DNA of 64,000 nucleotides from Rhabditophanes sp. KR3021. Taxonomy: Eukaryota > Nematoda > Chromadorea > Rhabditida > Alloionematidae. This document shows positions 48,896-60,710 of the stretch, piece after piece. A program made the position numbers and the translations under genes. Each line of letters begins with the position of its first letter. The first letter of the stretch is position 1. Location: assembly GCA_963281155.1 (NCBI GenBank), contig CAUJLY010000006.1, positions 2,232,001-2,296,000 on the forward strand, written 5' to 3'. The notes beneath the pieces are model-generated. The model was not told the origin of the DNA, made no database searches, and saw only the letters and a program-made list of their open reading frames with translations.

Positions 48896-51800
48896 TTAAT
48901 AGTAGGCAGCTACGAGACGCGGTTCTTCGTCTGAGCTGGCGGAGTTGTTGTCGATTCCAGATTCCATTGATAATGCCCTACAAGAGTAGACAGATGCATT
49001 TTCTTGGTAAATTTCACTTGCTGATTCCGAAAGAGCTGGAGCCCTTCTTGGATCATAAAATGTTTGGTAGTTGATTTTTGGTTTGGGTGGTAACGTTCGG
49101 GGTTCCTCTCCAACAGCTTCATCATCTTGATCTGTCTTTAGACGACGGAATTGCAAAAGCATTTCCAACTCCCTACTTGTATAAGGTTTGTACTTCAAAA
49201 AGATGATTAAATGAATTGAAACATAAAAGCACTTACACCAGACCTAGCCTTTTCAACCAACAAAAAGCTATGCAATTTGTCTCCCTCAATTCCACAATAT
49301 TTCTGGAAAACTTCTTTATCCAAAGCAAACACCTTCTTCCCATCACATTTAGAAAACAATCTTATAATCTGTTGTGAAAAACCTTTATTAATCAACCAAG
49401 ATCGTAACTCAGTCTCATTAGACTCATTAGTCAACGAATATGGAACACTTTGAACATTGTCTCTTTTTAAATTAATTTTCTTACCACCACTCTTATTAAG
49501 TGTTTGCTTAAGTTGTTCAAGAAACTCCAATTCTAAGGACTTTGAATAAACTTTACTCCCATCAACTCCACCATACCTATTTTCTGCCATCTTATTTGCT
49601 ATAATTTGGAGAGAATAATCATTTATACCACTTTTGGCTTTGAGAAGATATTATTTGTTTTAAAAACAAATGTAAATGTACACAAAGGTTTTATGGTATT
49701 GGAAAAATACAAATTACTAGTTTATATGTACATGGACAAAATTTTATACAAAAACATAAACAGACAAGTTTATTTGATATCATCACAATGTTAGTTCTGA
49801 AATTACAATATGATATAAAGTTGTTGTATAGATATTGGACCATCCAAATCAGTATCTTCTGATAAGGATGCAAAAAAAGAGAATAAAATGTAATTGTGTG
49901 TATCTTAGTATAAAGAAAGTAGCTAACTGATAGTTCATATATAAAAAACAAAATAAAAAATCTATAGTATAGGTCTTTTGCGATTTAAAGAAAAATAGAA
50001 TAGATATTTTAGGGTTTAAATAATAAGTAAGTGAGCAATCATTTTTCGTCGATATACATGGTATAATAATATGGTTCAAAAGGATGTATATTTTTTCTCT
50101 TATTTTGAGTTAATTATAGATATAAAAGATTGTTATGGCAAGCTATCGAAATTGAACTAGCGCAAGGCTTTTTTGGGATGCTTAATTAGAAAGGAATATC
50201 ACATTAATAACATTCAAGGAATGAGAGACAAAAGGGAAATACAAAAAATGGTTGGATGTAGACATATAAGGATAGAAATATATAAATGATTTTCGTTGAA
50301 GGAAAGAGAGCAAGCTAGATTTGTACAAAATATAACCAAAGATTGTCTTGACTTAGGGTAGATGTGCGGGTAGTCACTTTTGAGAGAAGATTGGTTGATA
50401 ACAAAGGTTGATTGGACTTATTTTAAAAGTATCTAAATTCACCACGTTTTCCTTGCCTCTGTTTAATGTATTCAGGTACATCATCCGGCATCAGGGAACC
50501 TGGAATTGGTCCTGATGAGCCGTTATGATATGGATGAACCATTTGAGGGTTGGAAATGTGGTAATTAGTATTTGACGCACCTTTGTACTGTCCGACATCC
50601 TGAAATTATTTATTAACTAAAATTCAATTGTACAATTACCTTTGTGTTGATATGAGGAGAATGTTCGGCTGAAGGCGAAGTCAATTTAACAGGCATCAAA
50701 ATAGTCTTGGGAACAAATCCGATCTTTCCATTGGCGTTTCTACATTGCCACCAATTCTTTTGGTCATTCATAACTTCTAAATATTCACCCTTCGACACGG
50801 TCAACTCCTTTTCATGGCCTGTCAAACGGTCATGTGTAATTTGGACGATCTTCGCTCCCTTTTCAAGTAATTCTTCAGCAAACTCAAGTTGACGAGGAGA
50901 TATTTCCCCACTAGTTGAGTAGGAGCCGGAGTTTCTTTGTCCTTGAGTAATATTTGAATTTCTGTTTGACGTAGGTGGTTGTTGGTTGGTTCTTCCCTGC
51001 TGCCCAGGTTCCATCTTGTACTCAGAACTAGATCTCTTAGACATACCACCATTGGTAGCCTGGATCGGAGAAACAAATGATCGCCTCTGTCCATCTGACG
51101 CGACGGATCCCTTCTCATACATTTCTTTCATTTCACGTTCCTCTTGGCGTATTCTTTCTTCTTTATTTCTTAATCTTTCTTCTTCTTCCCTAAGTCTCCT
51201 TTCTCTTTCCCGAATTTTGTCTTGTTCGAAACGTAATCTCTCCTGTTCTAACTTCATCCTTTCTATTTCAATCTGAAAAGGGTTAATTTATAAATACTTG
51301 ATTTTAGTTGCTTGTTTACTTACCACATTATCCATTGAATGCTCACGAGATGCTGCTCGGCTGCTGGGCATTAGATTTTGGCCATACATTGGTTGCTGGA
51401 CAGTCCTTTGTTGAGCTCCATAATAAGCAGAGTTGTGGCTGCCGCTTGATTTCAAGGGTGGAGCCGACACGCCGCGATGAATAGGCATTGGAGTACTGGT
51501 AGCAGACATTGCTGTGCCACTGCTATACAATCTCGAAGCATGTTGATCAGCCGTAGTAGGCCTTCCATACGGAGCAAATCCATCACCAAAGACTGGCTTA
51601 TAAGGTGGGGGCAAAGGCAAACTCCAATCTTCAGGAGACACTCTCCACGCATTCCCCAAACTCATCCAAATATCCTGTTCTTTACTAGTAAGACAATTCC
51701 TCAACAACTCCCTTGCCTCTCTCACAATCAAAGGACTAACAACTTGTTCTGCAATAGTCCTTTGCAAACCCCATTTCGAAGCATCCAATATAACAGTCAG

Positions 51801-52943
51801 CGGAGTAAACAAAAAGTGTAACAACTCAGGAGCATTAGGAGAATGAATTTGGTTTTTCAACTTAGCTAGTAAATTAAAACTAAGTTTAAACTTCTGCAAC
51901 ACGTCATGAAATTCATGTAGTTGGGGAAACTGTGCACGTAGACGTAAAATTCCATTTTGTAATTCAGCTTGGTTTTGACCGAATCTAGATTTGGAAGAAC
52001 TTCTGGCTCCTTTCATACGGACATTTTGATTGTCGATTTCTTGTCTAGCTAAGGCAGCTGACTGAAGTCGAGCCACAAATCTTTCAATGTCATCAAAACA
52101 ATGATTTAATGTAGTAACATCTAGTTCATAATAATCAGTATTGTCGTCGGCGAACATAGTATCGTCTTGATGAATATTACTACTAATTCCCATGTTAGAT
52201 TGAATACCACGATTTTGGTGATAAGACATGTCTCTATTAGCACCACCTAAATGAGATGGTGGGGCGGCAGTTGTGTTGGGAAGGGGGGCATAATTGGATG
52301 TAAAAGCATAGTTGGTATCTCTGCGACCGCTTTTTACCTTATCATAATGACCTTGCAAGTACATTATCATATCATTAGCAACATCCTCTGCCGACACTTT
52401 AGTACATTGAAAGATATGCATTTCTGTGGGATTTCCATTTCTGATTGAACGATCTTGCTTCACAATAAACAACAATATATTGTTGTACATGTCTTGAGGA
52501 TCGTTAGATTGATGAGCACTAGGTTCGCAAACCAAGTCCATTGCGAATTTCTCTACCAAATCACCATTTTCATCTTCGATTACTACTAAATTAGGAGTTA
52601 ACCTCAAGATCATAGGTTGTGCCCAAATAGCAGCATTACTTTCCATCTGCTTCAGCTTACGAATACCATCCGATGCATTTTGAAGATTAAAAGTCCTACC
52701 AACGGCGAAAGAAGCCAAATGCTCAACTGAATAAGTGGGCGAATTAGAAGAAGGCATTTCCCGGGAACCACCTCGCCTTCTCATCGAATTGGTTTGTTGT
52801 TGGTTGTAGATGTGTGGGGGAATATTACCACGACCCGGCAAACTAATAGCAGAACCTGAACGCGAACCAAATCCCTTGGGTGAAGGTGGGACTGAATTTA
52901 GTTGATTTTGTCCTAGCTGAGGACTACGTGAATAATAATTCAT
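48896..52943 (-). CDS. eps-8: EPS8, long form (PTB, SH3, SAM-like effector region)
   Basis: Actin capping and bundling adaptor of microvilli and signalling. Exons 52943-51324, 51272-50640, 50599-50443, 49583-49237, 49192-48896, phases agree. A Ser/Pro-rich N-terminus precedes the PTB domain (YSVEHLASFAVGR to ILLFIVKQDRSIRN). A helical central region follows, then a strongly charged ER-rich coiled coil (RERERRLREEEERLRNKEER). The SH3 domain is AKIVQITHDRL to NWWQCRNANGKIGFVP. The C-terminal effector region is a SAM-PNT fold (ELRSWLINKGFSQQIIRLF) that caps actin barbed ends. An acceptor TTTGTTTCAG about 40 bases before the start codon suggests a 5' UTR exon or trans-splicing. C. elegans likewise has long and short EPS-8 forms. 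Confidence 0.9.
50423..50599 (-). CDS. eps-8: EPS8 short-form terminal exon
   Basis: Exon 50599 has a donor after 50443 (CGTG then GTGAAT) that joins 49583 in phase 1. If it is not used, the frame runs seven more codons to TAA at 50425-50423, ending RGEFRYF. This would make an EPS8 with PTB and SH3 but no actin-capping effector region, like EPS-8B of C. elegans. Confidence 0.6.
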   Translation of the reverse strand, partial: DVGQYKGASNTNYHISNPQMVHPYHNGSSGPIPGSLMPDDVPEYIKQRQGKRGEFRYF

Positions 52944-55900
52944 AGAATCTTAAAAGGAGGTTGTCAAAAACAATAATAATTATCTCCTGAAACAAACATA
53001 AAAAGTAAAGCAAAAGTTTAGTATGATACACAAAAACGTAATACAATATTAAAACTTGGGTATATCACAAAAAGCCATATCGTATGTATTATGTATATAT
53101 GCGCTTGTTGATAAGGATAATTTATTAGTCAGTATAAATTGCATGGACATTACATGACATTTTTACAAAACACCAACCAGATTATCATATTATGACAGAG
53201 AGATGAATAATTTGGACAGATTTAACTCCCAAATTGACGAATGAAGGGGAGTTTAAATGATTAAAATATCATTTATTTTAATATTGTATAATCGTAAAAA
53301 AAGTAAAAGCAAATTAGTATCAAGTCTAGTCGTTTCTAAAATTAACCAAATAAAAATCCACTATACGAATGATAATATTGTGGTCAAAAAGTTGAAAATA
53401 AGTCCACCAAATTATTTTAACATAACTATACAAAATAATTGCGCATATCGATATATATGTAGATTCTTTAATATACATGTAACTGTACTTTGCACAAATT
53501 CTTTTTTAAAGTATAATAGATCCTTTTTGAACACCTACCCCTATTAAACCATCACTCAACCAAATATATTCTGAATTTACATTATATGGAGGGAATGGTT
53601 ACAAATTTAAATAAATAAATCAACAAAAAGTGAAGCATTAAATGATGATACAAAATAAAATGGGTTTAAAGGGTGAAGATATATATGATGAATCAGTTTT
53701 TGCATATTAATATTAGTGTATAACAAATGCACTAAAGATGTTGTAAACTAATAAGTACCGTTTTTGTGCAACAGGAACGGCGAACACAACAACAAGACTT
53801 AAGTTGTCGCCAATTTTACATATAGGTTAATTGAATGAAAATAGTTTTGATGGCGAACAATACAAAAAGATTTTGATAAAGGAAAAGAAATGTTTAAGGT
53901 ATAGACGTAGGTCTGTGTATGTATATATAATATATGCACATATGAATATATAGGAACATATAATGTTTACAAAAGAAAACAATTTACCGGAATATAGATT
54001 GAAACTTAAGCTGCTATTAATATATTTAAACAACTATTGGAACTCTCTATTATTGTAAGGTGCTAGAATGGGTAAAGATATTGAAAAGGTACAGATTTGT
54101 AGAAAGTGTTGCAGTAATGTTAATATTAGTTAGATGAAGCAAATTAGCTAAATTGTGTGGCTTAAGCCACTTTCTTCTATTGTTTGAAGATCATACTTTG
54201 ATGGACTTAACATTTGCAAATACCTATCTGAACAAAGAATGTTATTGTTTGTAATTCAGATTCAATTTTTTAATTTGCTCAACTAAAAGCAGGAAAAATG
54301 AGAGAGGGTCTGATTAGTATAAGAAAATATTGATGGACTCCTACATATTTAAATTAAATAGAATGCAAAAATTAAATCATACTGGACTTTACCAAAGTCA
54401 CTGAGCAAATAAAAAGTTGTTAAATCACTTTTTTGTTGTTTCTCATTAAATGTAATGTCTTAAGAATATTGATACATGAAAGACGATTTGTCGGTATAAA
54501 ATTCAAATTATTATTAAGTGACCGATTGATATAAATATACTAAAATTATACAACTCTCTCTTACAGATTAATAAGAAGATGATGGCAAGTCGTCAGGAAT
54601 TGTGGTTAAAAAGGTCATACGAAGAAACATTTATATACAAGCAAATATTATATTTTTTTGTTTCTTGATTTGTAGTTCGGCATTATATCGTCATCTACAA
54701 ACACCCTTCATCAGCATCTAAGGGTCATCAGGTTTTTGTTGTATGGTTACACCTATATCCTAACATTTTTAAAATGTTTGCAGACTTTGTCACTACGGTA
54801 TGAGACTGCAGGGAATAAAATATAATAATTCGACATCGTTATCAAGAAGACGCAATAAAATGAATGGATAATTTAATGTTATAAATAATGCTAATTATAC
54901 TTTCTTGAACTTGTTTCAATCTCCTTTATTATATAAGGAATTCTAGTTTTCAATTAACTATTAAAGATTGCTTCATAAGTTAATTAATAAACTAAAAAAC
55001 GACGTAAAATAACTTTGTATATCGTAAAATAATGTAAGGATCACTTTCAAGTGTAATTCTTTTTCGTTTCATGCATTGCGGACTAATTAGGTGAAATAAG
55101 AAGGTATTTGGGGTATATTAGTTTAGTAGTAAACACATCTTTTATGAGCTGTCAAAGGAGATGCTTGCGTTTGCTTCATTATGATGGTAAATTATACTAC
55201 AAATAAACAATTCGTAAGACAATTTTTACGTTTTATGGCTTTTAAGTTAGTGATTATAAAAGTCGCGCCGTATTCAATTAGTAAGTGTTGATTGAAGGTC
55301 GTTAATTGAAGTATTTTTCAAACTTATAATTTTGTTTCGTCAATCATTTACTTAAAGTCAAACTTGTAGGTGAAAATATTGTTTTGGTGGTAGTGGAATT
55401 AATTTGAATCAGTCTTAAACAATTTAATGATATATTCAAATACAATTTATTTATCAGTTTTTTGACTAGAAACTCATTTATCTTAACGATATATGAGCAC
55501 CATTCATTTTATGCATTAATTTGGTCTTATCATGAAGCTAAGGGTAAATAAAATTTTGTATGCGAAGTATAAATATATGTGTACATATTATATACAATTT
55601 AAGTATGAATTTAAATGGTGGTATTATTAAATCGCCTTATACAAGTTTATTTAATAGTGATACAGGTTCAAATTATATCTTCGAATCATTATTATGATTA
55701 TATTGTGATTATTTAAATAAATGTGAACTACATAAACAGAATATATCATTATTAGTCACATACACACACATTATAGGACGTACAGCATTTGATAGAGAGG
55801 GATGAGTAATATACGGAGGCGAGATTACATTGATCTCATAACTTTTTTATTAATAAATTTTTGATTGGATTTTTAATAAGATAGATGTCAAAGGGAGTTT

Positions 55901-58900
55901 TTGTTAATTTATAAGTGCACAATAACATTTAAAAATAATAGGGTTGATTAAATATGCACCAACTAATTGATGATTGATATTTGGAGACGGGTGAAAAAAT
56001 TTGCAAATTCAATTATTATTATTATAAATAGAATATAAAATATTATTGCTGGAAACACATATAACAAGTTCTACAATCTCATTAATTATAACAGAAATCA
56101 ATATGTATTATATATAAATATAGGGATGTTGTGGTTGGGGGAGCAAAAATTGGTTAAAATTAGAAAACAAATAATATTGGTTTTGGTAGAAGTTAACGGT
56201 CAAGACATATAATAAATTGTTCAACAGAAAAGCATCGACATCATTTGGTAAACTTTACAGAAAGTACTCTTTAAAGAGATAAATAAAGAAGAGAGGTAGT
56301 GCATTTTGGCTCCATCTTTAGTTAAGAGATGTTAGGTCGGGCGTAGATCTTTTGAAATGATAGTGTTATTTTTGAATAGTATTTTATTAAATACCTACCC
56401 TGGTTTATCCATGAAAAAGAACATCAAAAAAGGTAAATGAAATGAATATAGTCGAATGTAGTCGCCTATTAATATCATCGAAACTAAAAAGATAAGTTAT
56501 AAGAAAAGGTAATTTATACGAAGAAATGAAAGCAACTAACTTCCATCAAAAGAATTTTTTTGAAAACAATGAAACGGATGAATAGTTTGTAATAACAAAA
56601 AGGATATACAATTTCGGACAAATATAATTGAAATAAATAAAAATAAAAGCACCAAATGGTATGAATAAATTTATTACAAACTCAATCAGACATAATTAGT
56701 AGGTATTGTATGTTTGGCAAAAAACATTAATTCAATTGAAACCTAAAAAAGAGAAACGGAAAAGATAATACTGGTTTGAGGGAAAGTAAACACCAAAATA
56801 AAGTTCACTGTATCAAAGTAAAGAAAACAATCGTACACATAATAAATTGGTTAGGTAATGTTTAAATTTGCTACAAGATCAAGTACAGAAGGCAGAGGCT
56901 AAGTTTTGGTTATACAAAGCCAAGATGAAGTTGCACACTAATATTTTAGTGTATAGATGTTTCAATTATTAAGTAATTTAGAAGGGACCGTTACAAAATA
57001 ACAGACCACTGCTTGTTCTTTATAAAGAGGATTGAGAAGTATAGTAATGTGAGAGATACAAATGATGATGAATTTTAATGAACCTACCCAGCTACACTAA
57101 TCTTCAAGACTTGAATTGCTAGTTTTTGGTAGCTAAAAAATAGTATATATACTCATCAGTTTAAGTTGCTAATAAATTACTCATTAAAAATGTCTAAATG
57201 ATCCATAGATATTGAATCATCACTTTTCCAGTAAAGAAGGATGGAAGTAAAATTTAAATTAATAGAATTGATACAATTCAAACAAATTGTCCTTTTTATT
57301 TTTGGTTAAACAAATTGCATTTTTTTGATACAATGTTACTACTCTTGCAATAGTAATATACCAAAAATGTAACAAATGAAGTGAGCATTTGATTGAAGAG
57401 GGACTTAAATTGACATATAAAGTAATAGTTACCAACATTGTTTTGCAATATACATAAAACGCTTAAATAAATGGTTAAATTAATTTAGTAAAAAGCGGTC
57501 GTCTAAGAAGTCCACACGCCAACTTAATTGAAATACAATTTGTTTTTATCTAATTTAATAACAAAAAAGAGAGATGCTTTCAAAATAGAAACAGTTATGT
57601 CATTAACTTACACATATTCAAAATACGCAATGTCGAACACAAACAAATGATGTTTTATTTGAATTCTTTTTTAAAGATGCATAGAGTTTATTTTTAAAAT
57701 ATTATAGTATAAGATTAAACATATATTGCATACATTAAAATATCATTTGAAAAATATTAAAATATATTAGTTAACATAAATATAGAGATAATAGACTACT
57801 GTAAACTAATGGAAAATGTTTCTTATCAAAAATTAATAAACAAAACTAGAATGTTAAGTTGAGAACATTAAATTGATCAAGAAATTTAAGTACACTTAAC
57901 TAAAGAGTTATGGGATACAATTTTGAATGAACGAGTAGAATGAATTTTGAGAAGAATTTGGTAACTGTTAAATTACCTCAGTCAATTAAATGCTCACAGG
58001 TCATTAAGAAGATATTCATAAAGATATTCATAGATCACCCGACATTTATTTTGTTGGTAGAGTAGTTTTAGTTTGTAAAGTTAGTTATGATAAGGCCGTG
58101 GTCCTTTGCAAATTGAACATCGCATAAATATATTATCAATATTTATTATTAAACGTAATGTTCATATGTGCGTGTGTACCCTGTTTGGTATTATTCTTCA
58201 TCAACCAACATTTTGAATCACATAACTCTATCTAACCTGGTATATCTCCCCTCTACACAATATATTTCAGATAAATTGAACTCAAAACTCAGATGTGCGC
58301 AACTGACGAATATATTATATTTATTCTGCTTATATTCTCGATCATAATAATAACCTTTTACACTTAGGTATTTACAAGTTCCATCCACTTCAATCTTAGG
58401 TAAGTGCTTAAAAAAACAAAGAACTTTTGTTTTTTACATCGCAAATTATTAATTATGGTGGCAATAAGTAGGACGTTTAATGGATGACAAGATGATTGAT
58501 CGTATTTTTAAAACAACCCTGATTATTCTTTATATGGAAAAGTTGAGATGTTGACTTTTTTTGTGCAAAGCTAATCTAAAAATTGAAGAGTTGACTTGAA
58601 CGGTAAAGTGTCATTTAACATAATAGCACTTTTGCAACTTAAAGGAGATCATTGTATTAAAAAATGTATATTTATCTCTAGGTATAAAATATAATATGTC
58701 TATACAAACTGATGATGCATTAGATAAAAAATAATAATTCTATCGTCTATTATTAAATGGAGTGTGGTAAAAAGAGGATATGTGTATGAAAATGATAGAT
58801 GAATATATCTTAATCAATTTTAAAATGTTTATAAATGCATGATTAAATTTTAATTTAACAGGAATCTTAAACAATATATAAACAATTTAATAAATTACAG

Positions 58901-59601
58901 TGAACCTGAAAAACATAAAAATCAAAGCATTCATAAATCTATTTGCATTCAGATTAACAACACACCACATTTTGATTGAACTAAATAAAGAAGAAAGTAC
59001 GTAAATTTGGATACAAAGCAGTAAAAAGTAGAGTAATTTTACCAACAAATGATGTACAATAATACAATATATAATCACTCTATTCTTATTTTTTTCTTAC
59101 ATGAGTCAGAACTTTATCTACCACACAATTTTTGCCTACCTTCCTAGAATGAATAATAATTTGACCTTGTTTTTATTGATTTCTAATTGAGAAAACTTTT
59201 TTGGAGGCAGAAATACTCTCATTCACCCAAATCTTGATACCTACTTAATTATTTAGATGTATAAAACTTTTTTGGTTTATCTAAATACACATATTGCTCA
59301 TCACAAGTTAAATACAACATTTCCCATCAAATAAACCGAATACATTTTTATCACAATCCATTCAAATCAGAGAGATTGAATGTAAGATTTTGTTAATTAA
59401 TAATGATAATTCATACCAAATTACTTTCTTATATCCGTTAAATTTAATTGTCAACTTTTACTAATTCGGAACAGGAACTAACCAAATATGATCTAATGAC
59501 ACAACTGTTTTACTATGGAAAGAGAAAACGTTGTCAATAAAGAGAAGGGTTCAGGTAGGAATTATATTAATTAAAACAAATATCTATTTTATCGGGACGT
59601 T
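52944..59601. other. Large gene-poor region between EPS8 and the secreted-protein gene (divergent)
   Basis: 6.6 kb of AT-rich sequence. I scanned it for splice-compatible coding frames, repeats and RNA genes and found none that I would defend. Likely regulatory DNA and possibly 5' UTR introns of eps-8. Confidence 0.4.
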
Positions 59602-60308
59602 ATGAGTAGTTCTTTTAGACAAAAATTAGGTATAGCTTTTTTGGTATTTTATTCTGTTGTTTCATTGGAGGGACAACAATATGAGCCTGGGACTTTTCTG
59701 TATGACCAATATATGGCTGCTCATACCGCATCTGGACCAGGTTTAGCTGTATTTGCGCCGTGGTCATATGTAGATTTAGTCTATGACAATCTTCCCTTTG
59801 TTGGAAAACTGCCAGTGTTGGGAAAAGATGGTACTAGTTCGTATTCGCATATGTCTCCGGTTTATTTGAAAGAAGGAAATCCTATGCCACCTTTGTATAT
59901 AGCAAGACCCCTACCGTTTCATATACCTGATCCAGTCGAAGTAGTTGCTGTTCCTTTAGATGAAGAGACTTTACATGGAGAACAACTATTTCCAAAAGGT
60001 AATGTCCGTTATTTATAATTAAATCAACTAACTTAAGTATCTCTTTGTATTAAAAATTACTTAATTAATTTACAGAATTAATGTTGCCTTGGGAGAAGAA
60101 GAAACTTAAACCAGATGGCAATGCAGAAGTATCCGATGAAACAAATAGAGAAAAAGTATCGGATCCCTTCGAAGATATTGATGCTTCCATTAAACAGGGG
60201 CCTGCAATTCCAAATTCATCACCCAAGGCATACGGAGCCAAAAATTTAAAAATATTAAGGAAAAAGCTGATAGAACAAATGGTTCGAAAAAATATAGCAT
60301 CGCAGTAA
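59602..60308 (+). CDS. Secreted protein of unknown function
   Basis: Exons 59602-59998 and 60076-60308, phase 1, about 209 residues. Signal peptide IAFLVFYSVVSLEG, then a Pro/Tyr/aromatic-rich first half without cysteines (FLYDQYMAAHTASGPGLAVF) and an acidic then basic second half ending MVRKNIASQ. There are no cysteines in the mature part and no membrane segment. I do not recognise the family; it looks nematode-specific. It ends about 400 bases before mks-5 on the same strand. Confidence 0.7.
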
Positions 60309-60537
60309 TAATAAAAAAGAAATGCCCCCTATTCGATTATTTTTTGGCAGAATAAAGTGTAAACGCCGTTTCTTTCTACTCATTCACCTATGCACATGTC
60401 TTTTACGAGCTTTTTACAAGCTCAAAGCATGATCTATTTTATAATTGCATGTTATTAATGAGGTCTTTAATCCATTTCCATTTAAAAGACCAATTTCCAA
60501 AGCCCTGCATGCTAATTAAAGTTGACTAAAAGTAGTG

Positions 60538-60552
60538 GGTTGCTAAGCAACC
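60538..60552. promoter_or_regulatory. X-box (RFX/DAF-19-type) element upstream of mks-5
   Basis: GGTTGCTAAGCAACC is a perfect inverted repeat of GGTTGCT and AGCAACC around one base. The half-site GTTGCT is the RFX half-site, and this lies about 160 bases before the mks-5 ATG, the usual distance for worm ciliary genes. The classical worm X-box is 14 bases; this core is 13. Confidence 0.6.
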
Positions 60553-60710
60553 ACACATATAAATTGTGACCTGTCATTTCAACTCTAAGTACGTCTCATT
60601 CTATGGTGTGTATATTTGAATAGTAATATTTTCCCTTAACGATTAAATATATTTTATGAGAACATCACCATTCCATACCTATATATATATTTTGCCAAAA
60701 TTATTTTACT

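Noticed and set aside
53257..53547. 96-codon frame in the gene-poor region
   Set aside because: Lys/Asn/Ile-rich as expected from random AT-rich sequence; no recognisable feature.
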